NCBI GenBank assembly: GCA_903879775.1
Contig: CAIRMY010000060.1
Location: 1-5,438, forward strand
Length of the DNA stretch: 5,438 bases
Direction: 5' to 3'
DNA from: an uncultured Bacteroidota bacterium
Lineage (GTDB): Bacteria; Bacteroidota; Bacteroidia; NS11-12g; UBA955
Positions 1-5,135 of the stretch are shown here, one piece after another (position 1 is the first letter of the stretch; each line of letters begins with the position of its first letter). The notes under the pieces are model-generated. The model searched no databases and was not told the origin of the DNA. It worked only from the letters and a program-made list of their open reading frames with translations. The position numbers and the translations under genes were made by a program.

Positions 1-141
1 GAATACCATGCCTTATTTCTGATGCTACGTGTAATTTTAAGGCTAAGCTTTAATCACTTTGTCTGTGCTTCTGTTTTTGTTCTGCTTCTTACTTCCTTTT
101 ATAAGTTATTTGTGTGACAACTTATTTCAGGACGGGAGAAT
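1..141. other. Left edge without a supported gene
   Basis: No complete gene can be supported here. Two plus-strand frames are open from the window edge: one ends with TAA at 51-53 (tail ...DATCNFKAKL) and one with TGA at 115-117 (a hydrophobic, Leu/Phe/Val-rich tail). Either could be the 3' end of a plus-strand gene that begins outside the window, which would fit the bidirectional-looking terminator at 142-183. On the minus strand an ATG at 7-9 has only three codons in the window and cannot be assessed. Positions 62-98 are pyrimidine-rich on the plus strand. I recognise neither candidate tail, so this is a description and not a gene call. Confidence 0.3.
101..125. repeat. Short inverted repeat, 7-bp arms
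   Basis: ATAAGTT (101-107) and AACTTAT (119-125) are perfectly complementary around an 11-nt spacer. No T-run follows directly, so it is not a canonical terminator. It could be a 3' UTR hairpin of an upstream plus-strand transcript or chance in AT-rich DNA. Confidence 0.3.
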
Positions 142-183
142 AGCAAAAAAAAAGTGAACAAATGGTTCACCTTTTTTTTTGCT
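142..183. terminator. Bidirectional intrinsic terminator-like hairpin
   Basis: The left arm 142-159 (AGC, nine A, GTGAAC) pairs with the right arm 165-183 (GTTCAC, C, nine T, GCT). This gives 18 base pairs, a 5-nt loop (160-164) and a single bulged C at 171. The A tract on one side and T tract on the other give a U-tract in the RNA whichever strand is transcribed. It starts 14 bp beyond the stop codon of the minus-strand dehydrogenase-family gene, so it most likely ends that transcript, and probably also a plus-strand transcript entering from the left. The pairing is seen directly; the terminator role is inferred. Confidence 0.85.
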
Positions 184-197
184 CGTAAAATGTTGAC

Positions 198-851
198 TTA
201 AATATTTAAATAGGCCTTTTTTAGGGCAGGGCAAATTTTATAACGTTCTTCTTTCGTGTCGTTATATATTGCCTCTAACATTGTGTAAATGTACTCAACG
301 CCAATTTGTTGGAGAAACTCAAATGGTCCCTTCGGATAATTAACGCCCAATTTCATTGCTGTATCAATATCTCTTTCATTCGCTGTACCTTCTTGAACCG
401 TGTAAAATGCTTCATTGATAATCATGGCAATAATTCTTGGAGTGACCAAGCCAATTCGACTTTCTACTTTCGTATTCTTTGAATACCCAAGCGCTGTGAA
501 AATGGGTTCTAAACCTTCAACGCCATATGGATTTGTATATTCTATTGTGTCTCTTTCAACCATCGTTGGAAGTGCATTGAAGCCAATGATTTTGAGGGAC
601 ATAGGTTTTCGAGATATGTTATGAAAAGCAGTTTCTAAATTTATATTGACTGCACTAACTATGAATATGGTGGTTGAATTATTAAGATAATCTAACAAGT
701 TTTGCGGACATTCATCGAATTCTAAATCAATAAATATATCAAATTCGTGATTAGATTTTGTATCTTGCACCCATGTGTAGGAATTCGGATCTAAATTTTT
801 GGCCTTCCAAGCTTCAGCTTTTTTGCCTTTTCCCAATACTGCTATTTTCAT
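198..851 (-). CDS. Short 3-hydroxyacyl-CoA dehydrogenase family protein, catalytic residues altered
   Basis: This 217-residue cytoplasmic protein is related to 3-hydroxyacyl-CoA dehydrogenases, which oxidise 3-hydroxyacyl-CoA with NAD+ in beta-oxidation and phenylacetate breakdown. The C-terminal helical domain (about residues 132-217) is clear: TPRII, INEAFYTVQEG, DIDTAMKLGVNYPKGPFEF. The N-terminal Rossmann part is shortened to about 130 residues (about 190 is usual), and its glycine motif reads GKGKKA (7-12) instead of GxGxxG. At the usual HFFNP motif it has IGFNALP (89-95), so the catalytic His is Ile89. The partner Glu aligns with Asp101, and the conserved Asn of VNR aligns with Pro138. 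By eye it is therefore either catalytically dead or chemically changed. I chose the start at 851 (MKIAVLG) because an upstream in-frame ATG at 872 lies inside the likely promoter. It is divergent from ridA. Confidence 0.8.
   Translation of the reverse strand: MKIAVLGKGKKAEAWKAKNLDPNSYTWVQDTKSNHEFDIFIDLEFDECPQNLLDYLNNSTTIFIVSAVNINLETAFHNISRKPMSLKIIGFNALPTMVERDTIEYTNPYGVEGLEPIFTALGYSKNTKVESRIGLVTPRIIAMIINEAFYTVQEGTANERDIDTAMKLGVNYPKGPFEFLQQIGVEYIYTMLEAIYNDTKEERYKICPALKKAYLNI
822..850 (+). promoter_or_regulatory. Possible Bacteroidota-type promoter for ridA
   Basis: TTTG at 822-825 is followed after 17 bp by TATTTTCA at 843-850, an imperfect match to the TAnnTTTG -7 box (the last two bases differ). 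It lies inside the 5' end of the divergent dehydrogenase-family gene and would start ridA mRNA near 855, giving a leader of about 23 nt. The gap of only 26 bp between the two start codons forces any ridA promoter close to or into the neighbouring gene. The match is weak. Confidence 0.35.
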
Positions 852-858
852 GTGCCTA

Positions 859-887
859 CAAAAATACAACAAAGAATATGAGAGAAA
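859..887 (-). promoter_or_regulatory. Bacteroidota-type promoter for the dehydrogenase-family gene
   Basis: Read on the minus strand, TATTTTTG at 866-859 matches the TAnnTTTG -7 consensus exactly. TTTC at 887-884, a one-mismatch -33 TTTG, lies 17 bp upstream. The expected start site, about 5 nt past the box, falls at about 854, almost on the ATG at 851, so the mRNA would be leaderless or nearly so. This supports the start at 851 over the upstream ATG at 872. The -33 region overlaps the first codons of ridA. Confidence 0.6.
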
Positions 888-1261
888 CTATTTTTACGAA
901 AAATGCTCCCGCACCAATTGGTCCTTATAGCCAAGCTGTCCGTTTTGGAAATACATATTACTTTTCTGGACAAATTGCCCTTGACCCACAAACAGGCGCT
1001 TTTGTGTCCGAAACTGATGTGAAATTACAAACCCAACAGGTCATGAAAAATATTCAAGCCCTGCTTACAGAATCAGGATTATCCTTTGACAATGTTGTGA
1101 AAACATCGATCTTTTTGAAAAGTATGAATGATTTCCCTTTGGTGAATGAAGAGTATGCCAAATATTTCAAAGATGGAATTTATCCTGCCCGTGAAACCGT
1201 TGAAGTTTCGCGTTTACCAAAAGATGCCCTCGTGGAAATCTCGGTCATTTGCGCAAAATAA
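878..1261 (+). CDS. ridA: RidA family 2-iminobutanoate/2-iminopropanoate deaminase
   Basis: This is a 127-residue cytoplasmic protein of the YjgF/YER057c/UK114 family. Members hydrolyse reactive enamine/imine intermediates made by PLP enzymes such as threonine dehydratase to 2-keto acids and ammonia, and work as trimers. The family signature is at 103-121 (PARETVEVSRLP...LVEI). By position, residues known from bacterial RidA are present: Tyr17 in GPYS, Ser30 in FSGQ, Arg105 (which binds the substrate carboxylate) and Glu120; position 107 is Thr where the E. coli protein has Cys. Length is normal for the family. I chose the ATG at 878, which gives MRETIFTKNAPAPIGPYS. A longer in-frame extension to 758 would run antisense through the neighbour and adds no family sequence. 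It is apparently monocistronic, head-to-head with the dehydrogenase-family gene and tail-to-tail with the haem/copper gene. Confidence 0.95.
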   Translation: MRETIFTKNAPAPIGPYSQAVRFGNTYYFSGQIALDPQTGAFVSETDVKLQTQQVMKNIQALLTESGLSFDNVVKTSIFLKSMNDFPLVNEEYAKYFKDGIYPARETVEVSRLPKDALVEISVICAK

Positions 1262-1264
1262 GAT

Positions 1265-2818
1265 TTATTCAATCAGCATTTTTGTTCTCGACGATTTTTC
1301 AGGGCTTTTAAGCTCAATTATATACATACCAACAGGTTTGTTTGAGATGTCAATGCGCCCTTTTTTAAGTCTATCTAATTGATAATTAGCGACTTTTTGT
1401 CCCTCAAGAGTAAAAATGTTGATTTCAGTAATGGGTTCATTTGAATTGAAATCTAGATAATTTTGAATAGGGTTGGGGCTCAATTTAGCGTCTAATTTCT
1501 TCAAAAGTACAGTGCTTGAGATGTTTTTTAATGTGCTAGTGTCAACCACAATGTTTTCATCGCCGGGTTTGTAAGCGGCATACCAGAAATAAATGAGCAT
1601 CATTTCATCGGCTGTGCCTTCACCTTTCGATACTGCCAACGGAGGATTGTTAGGGTTGTATGGATTTGCTGTTGTATTGTCGTAACGTGCCTCCCCCCAT
1701 AATTTATCATTCGGTTGTACAATGACAGGTTTCACAAAGCTATAAGTTCTTTGCCAATGGAAATCCCATTTTGGAATGTCAATGAATTTGATCGTATCGT
1801 TTGTTGGAGTGAGTCCATAAGCTTTGATACTTCGTCCAATCAGATGCATGTGTGGCGCAACAGAGAAAATTGTTGCCTTTGAATTCACTGAATATTTGGT
1901 ATTGAAAGTTTTAATTTCATTGGCCGGTATGTATAGTGGCCCATTTGTCATATTGCTATTTTGATGGTTTAAAATAGGTTCAATGAAAATTTGACGCAAG
2001 GTATTTGATGTTGTTTTCAGGTACACCTTCGTTGAATCTAATTGTGAATTGATGCCACCTGGGTAATGAATTTGCAAAATAATTCTCGTGTTTTTCAGCA
2101 ACTTTGCACCAAAACCATTGGGAAATTGAAAGGGTTCTTGTCCTGGCACATACACCCCAATTAGTTGTGAAGTTTGAGATCCTGTCCCTCCAAAAGCAAC
2201 ATATCCAGGGCCTGAATCGGCGTTATCTAAATTTACAGGTATGATACTCGTATCTTGAAATACAAGAACGTGATGTACAATTTGACGGTTTCCCGGAATC
2301 ACTTCTAGGGCTGTAACATATTCATTTTGAGGGATATTGGTTGGCAATACAAAACATCTGTATAAATCAGAACTTGTATTGACAGTGTAATTCGGCATTT
2401 TTAGTTTGATGGTGGCATTTGCAATTTGAGAGCCTACAATTGGAGTAGGGTCTGCCGGCGCAAGATTTAAATTGCCTGATGGTGCATTGTTGTTGGCCCA
2501 TTGCTTAATGGATTCAATTTCTGAGGCACTCAAGATTCTTTCGTGCGCATATCGTTTATATTTAGTATTTGCGGGCCAAGGTGGCATACGCTTCGATTCC
2601 ACTGACCCTGCAATGCTACTTGCCATACCTTGAGCATTCGTGTATCCAACCAATGAGAATGGTGCAATACCGCCATTTATATGACAAGGGGTGCAATTCT
2701 GATACAAAATAGGGGCTATGTGTTGTGCCCAATTGGGATTTTGAGCCTTAGCCAAAAAGGGTGCGAAAATCGCAAAAAATAAAGTGCTTATTTTTTTGAA
2801 GGATATTTTGTGATTCAT
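1265..2818 (-). CDS. Exported haem c / copper type II monooxygenase-like protein with T9SS sorting domain
   Basis: This is a 517-residue multidomain exported protein. Residues 1-25 form a signal peptide (basic Lys, hydrophobic core, AKA cleavage site before Gln26). A cytochrome c-like segment follows, with CTPCH at 42-46 and a possible distal haem ligand Met78 in RMPPW. Residues about 130-420 resemble the PHM/dopamine beta-hydroxylase copper fold. His182-His183 and His251 (QIHYP) match the CuH site; His323 and His325 (PHMHL) plus Met406 (DEM) match the CuM site, so all ligands appear present. Residues about 446-517, from LSPNP to GMYIIELK...KMLIE, form a type IX secretion sorting domain. The family uses copper and a reductant to hydroxylate substrates with O2; the substrate here is unknown. 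I prefer the ATG at 2818; the in-frame TTG at 2824 adds two residues. Confidence 0.85.
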   Translation of the reverse strand: MNHKISFKKISTLFFAIFAPFLAKAQNPNWAQHIAPILYQNCTPCHINGGIAPFSLVGYTNAQGMASSIAGSVESKRMPPWPANTKYKRYAHERILSASEIESIKQWANNNAPSGNLNLAPADPTPIVGSQIANATIKLKMPNYTVNTSSDLYRCFVLPTNIPQNEYVTALEVIPGNRQIVHHVLVFQDTSIIPVNLDNADSGPGYVAFGGTGSQTSQLIGVYVPGQEPFQFPNGFGAKLLKNTRIILQIHYPGGINSQLDSTKVYLKTTSNTLRQIFIEPILNHQNSNMTNGPLYIPANEIKTFNTKYSVNSKATIFSVAPHMHLIGRSIKAYGLTPTNDTIKFIDIPKWDFHWQRTYSFVKPVIVQPNDKLWGEARYDNTTANPYNPNNPPLAVSKGEGTADEMMLIYFWYAAYKPGDENIVVDTSTLKNISSTVLLKKLDAKLSPNPIQNYLDFNSNEPITEINIFTLEGQKVANYQLDRLKKGRIDISNKPVGMYIIELKSPEKSSRTKMLIE

Positions 2819-2851
2819 TTTCAATGGTTCTCTGAATGGTAAAGAGATAAA

Positions 2852-2859
2852 CGAAAATA
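2852..2859 (-). promoter_or_regulatory. Weak candidate -7 box for the haem/copper gene
   Basis: On the minus strand the bases read TATTTTCG, one mismatch from TAnnTTTG. This would place transcription start near 2847, with a leader of about 29 nt. I found no TTTG at the expected -33 distance, so this is only a candidate. Confidence 0.22.
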
Positions 2860-2967
2860 CTTAAATAATGTTACATTTTCTTTAATTGGATATTTTTCAA
2901 TGGATTTCATGTTTTGACCACAAATAGGGAAATGCTGTAGTTCATCGATAATTTGAAATTAAACGTT

Positions 2968-2987
2968 TATAAAATGCCATTTTTATA
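2968..2987. repeat. AT-rich inverted repeat upstream of the DUF3467 gene
   Basis: TATAAAA (2968-2974) and TTTTATA (2981-2987) are perfectly complementary around a 6-nt spacer. The repeat ends 10 bp before the -7 box at 2998 and covers the place where a -33 element would sit. It could be an operator. Base composition is so AT-rich that chance is a real alternative. Confidence 0.3.
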
Positions 2988-2997
2988 GATTATGCGT

Positions 2998-3005
2998 TAA
3001 ATTTG
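2998..3005 (+). promoter_or_regulatory. -7 box of the DUF3467-paaN operon
   Basis: TAAATTTG is an exact match to the Bacteroidota TAnnTTTG -7 box. It ends only 4 bp before the ATG at 3010, so transcription is expected to start on or next to the start codon, giving a leaderless mRNA. No matching TTTG -33 element is visible 17-23 bp upstream. Confidence 0.5.
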
Positions 3006-3009
3006 TAAT

Positions 3010-3339
3010 ATGTCGAATAACAACGATGAACAAGTGCCTCAATCTTTAGATATTGAGTTGAGTGAGGAAATTGCTGAAGGAACTTATAGCAATTTTGCAA
3101 TTATTACCCATAGTCAATCAGAATTTATTGTAGACTTTATTAGAATGATGCCCGGAGTTCCTAAGGGCAAAGTCAAAAGTAGAATTATTTTAGCGCCTCA
3201 CCATGCGAAACGTTTGTTGATGGCTCTTGGCGATAATTTGGCTCGCTATGAAGCTAATTTTGGTGAAGTAGAATTGGATGAAATGCATGGTCATCCCAAT
3301 GTTCCATTAAATTTCGGTGGTCAAACCGGTCAAGCATAA
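3010..3339 (+). CDS. DUF3467 domain-containing protein
   Basis: This small 109-residue cytoplasmic protein, with no signal peptide or membrane segment, matches the DUF3467 family over nearly its whole length. The N-terminus is acidic and polar. The family core follows: EGTYSNFAIITHSQSEFIVDF at 23-43, then KSRIILAPHHAKRLLMALG at 56-74 and NLARYEANFGEVEL at 76-89. A glycine-rich tail ends the protein. The function of the family is not established. From memory, Bacteroidota often carry a homologue beside rpoC, but no RNA polymerase gene is visible here. The gene starts at an ATG 4 bp after a -7 box and is followed after 2 bp by paaN, so the two are almost certainly co-transcribed and may be translationally coupled. 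What it contributes to an aldehyde dehydrogenase operon is unknown. Confidence 0.9.
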   Translation: MSNNNDEQVPQSLDIELSEEIAEGTYSNFAIITHSQSEFIVDFIRMMPGVPKGKVKSRIILAPHHAKRLLMALGDNLARYEANFGEVELDEMHGHPNVPLNFGGQTGQA

Positions 3340-3341
3340 TT

Positions 3342-4988
3342 ATGACATCACAAGCAATGAATTCAATTATTAGCGATGCTCAAGCGGCATTGAAATCAAG
3401 ACTTTATTTTACAGCCTACCCTGAAAATCCAAAGGCCTATCCTGAAGATTGGAATGAACTCGGAAAAACAGCATTTAGCAAACAGCTCAATGAAAATTTC
3501 CAAGGTTTAGATACAACCGATTCAATTGGTTTTATCGGAACTGAAGTTTCTCCATATATGCAAGTAGGGTTGGGGGTTCATTATCCTCAATTTACGGTTG
3601 AAACATTAATGGCCAAAGCAAATGCTTCGAAAAGTGCATGGACATCCATAGAACCTGCAAAACGTGCAACCATTTTGGTTGAAATGCTAGATGCTGTGAA
3701 AGAGCGTTTCTTTGAAATTGCCTATGCCACAATGCATACCACTGGTCAAAGTTTTGTAATGAGCTTTCAAGCAAGTGGTCCACATGCAAATGACAGAGCA
3801 TTAGAGGTTATTGCAATGGGATTGCAAGAGTTGACTCGCTTTGATTCTGAAGTGAATTGGGTGAAGAACATGGGTAAATTTGATTTGACCTTAAAGAAGA
3901 ACTTTAAAGCCATTTCTAAAGGCGTTGGTTTGGTGATTGGTTGCAGTACCTTCCCAACTTGGAATACAGTTCCAGGTTTGTTTGCCAATTTAATTGCGGG
4001 AAATGTTTCGATTGTAAAACCACATCCTAAAAGTATTTTACCAATTGCAATTGTAGTTGCAGAAATGCAAAAAGTTTTGGCAAAACATGAATTGCCAGTT
4101 GCAATTGTTCAATTGGCTGTTGATACCGTTGAAGATCCTATGACTAAACAATTGGCTGAACACAATGATGTTCAATTGATTGATTACACTGGAGGTTCTT
4201 GCTTTGGAGATTATATTGAATCGATTCCAGGGAAAACCGTTTTTACAGAAAAAGCTGGTGTGAACTCTGTGATTTTAGATAGCGTTGCAGATGCTAAATC
4301 TGTTTTTGGTAATTTGGCCTTCGCTGCAAGTTTGTACAGTGGTCAAATGTGTACTGCTCCCCAAAACGTGTTTGTGCCTGCTTCGGGTATTTCTACTTCT
4401 GAGGGACATTTGTCTTTCGATGAAGTTGTGGCTGGAATTTCAGAATCGATCAAAGGATTGGTTGAAAATCCTAAAATGGGACCATTTACTTTGGGCGCGA
4501 TTCAGAATGACATTACAAAGAAACGAATTTTGAGTACTTTGGAAAACAAACATGTTGCCTTGGCACCAATTGAATTTGTGAACCCTGAATTCGCCGATAC
4601 TAGAGTTTTGAGTCCTTCAGTAGTTGTGGTAAACGCATCTGATGCTGATATATGGCAGCATGAATGTTTTGGACCTATTTTATTTATTGTAAAAACTGCT
4701 GATTCTAACGAAAGTTTGAAATTAACCGCGGCGAGTGCAAGAAATAAGGGTGCTATCACTTGCCAATGTTACACAACCAATGAAGCATATATGAACGAAG
4801 TAGAGAACACCATGAATGGTGTGTTTACGCCTGTGAGTTTCAATTTTGTTGGAGCGGCATTCGTAAACCAACATGCTGCTTTCAGCGATTTACACGTTAC
4901 GGGTGGCAATCCAAGTGGAAACGCTAGCTTCACCGATGCCTTGTATATCAACCGCCGATTTGTGTGGGTTGGCAATCGTTACATGTAA
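3342..4988 (+). CDS. paaN: PaaN-type phenylacetate-degradation aldehyde dehydrogenase
   Basis: This 548-residue cytoplasmic protein of the aldehyde dehydrogenase superfamily resembles PaaN. PaaN-type enzymes are proposed to oxidise the semialdehyde-CoA made after ring cleavage in aerobic phenylacetyl-CoA catabolism. The N-terminal lead-in (about 15-85, including FTAYPENPKAYPE, GTEVSPY and GVHYP) is typical of this subgroup. Active-site residues are present: Asn208 in TWN, Glu303 in TEKAG and nucleophile Cys337 in YSGQMC. The Glu-Cys spacing of 34 equals that of classical Glu268/Cys302 enzymes. The glycine motif TGGSCFG is near 283-289. There is no C-terminal MaoC-type hydratase domain, unlike bifunctional PaaZ (about 680 residues), so ring hydrolysis would need another protein. 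It starts 2 bp after the DUF3467 stop; an in-frame Met6 is an alternative start. No other paa gene is visible, so the substrate is not proven. Confidence 0.85.
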   Translation: MTSQAMNSIISDAQAALKSRLYFTAYPENPKAYPEDWNELGKTAFSKQLNENFQGLDTTDSIGFIGTEVSPYMQVGLGVHYPQFTVETLMAKANASKSAWTSIEPAKRATILVEMLDAVKERFFEIAYATMHTTGQSFVMSFQASGPHANDRALEVIAMGLQELTRFDSEVNWVKNMGKFDLTLKKNFKAISKGVGLVIGCSTFPTWNTVPGLFANLIAGNVSIVKPHPKSILPIAIVVAEMQKVLAKHELPVAIVQLAVDTVEDPMTKQLAEHNDVQLIDYTGGSCFGDYIESIPGKTVFTEKAGVNSVILDSVADAKSVFGNLAFAASLYSGQMCTAPQNVFVPASGISTSEGHLSFDEVVAGISESIKGLVENPKMGPFTLGAIQNDITKKRILSTLENKHVALAPIEFVNPEFADTRVLSPSVVVVNASDADIWQHECFGPILFIVKTADSNESLKLTAASARNKGAITCQCYTTNEAYMNEVENTMNGVFTPVSFNFVGAAFVNQHAAFSDLHVTGGNPSGNASFTDALYINRRFVWVGNRYM

Positions 4989-5029
4989 GTTGGGTAAAAG
5001 GTTTATAGGATATTTTTTTAACTCTCTAG

Positions 5030-5063
5030 ATTTTGTTTAATTTTACATTCGAAAAAACAAAAT
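5030..5063. repeat. Inverted repeat downstream of paaN
   Basis: ATTTTGTTT (5030-5038) and AAACAAAAT (5055-5063) form 9-bp arms around a 16-nt spacer, 41 bp after the paaN stop. It could fold as a weak hairpin and help end the operon, but the arms have one G:C pair and no clean T-run follows. A separate T7 run at 5013-5019 has no convincing stem before it. I see no canonical terminator for paaN. Confidence 0.3.
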
Positions 5064-5078
5064 GGCATTATTGTTGTC

Positions 5079-5129
5079 TCTCATTATGAGAAAATGATAA
5101 AATTCTTTTTGTCTTAAAAAAATAATGAG
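5079..5129. promoter_or_regulatory. Palindrome plus third half-site before the WD40 gene
   Basis: TCTCATTATGAGA at 5079-5091 is a perfect palindrome with a one-base centre. CTCATTAT at 5080-5087 also pairs exactly with ATAATGAG at 5122-5129, so the ATGAG half-site occurs three times in 51 bp, ending 6 bp before the ATG. This could be a repressor or activator site, or alternative RNA hairpins in the leader. A weak -7-like TCTTTTTG lies between them at 5104-5111. The function is inferred only from position and symmetry. Confidence 0.35.
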
Positions 5130-5135
5130 TCTAAA

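Noticed and set aside
37..53. Imperfect 17-bp palindrome TTAAGGCTAAGCTTTAA
   Set aside because: It contains one mismatch pair, is short and AT-rich, and may lie in the tail of an unseen gene. There is no supporting context.
852..872. Start of the dehydrogenase-family protein at the ATG at 872 (MLYFCRH extension)
   Set aside because: The extra seven codons lie over an exact -7 promoter box, and MKIAVLG at 851 is the normal Rossmann-fold beginning.
758..877. N-terminal extension of ridA reading MYLAPMCRN... into the ATG at 878
   Set aside because: It is antisense to the dehydrogenase-family gene, contains no RidA family sequence, and the protein from 878 already has normal length and residue numbering (Arg105, Glu120).
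1248..1257. Palindrome TTTGCGCAAA at the end of ridA as a terminator
   Set aside because: It has no loop and no T-run, and it lies inside coding sequence.
2819..2824. TTG start two codons upstream of the haem/copper gene ATG
   Set aside because: The ATG at 2818 gives a normal signal peptide, and nothing favours the rarer TTG codon.
2950..2960. AATTTGAAATT palindrome between the divergent genes
   Set aside because: Five-base AT arms are expected by chance in such DNA.
3592..4975. Minus-strand and second-frame open stretches inside paaN (for example 3592-3801, 3767-3988, 4502-4759, 4769-4975, 4285-4533)
   Set aside because: They are shadows of the paaN reading frame with no recognisable protein features.
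4979..4988. Palindrome TTACATGTAA spanning the paaN stop codon
   Set aside because: It has no loop for an RNA hairpin, no T-run, and is explained by the last codons.
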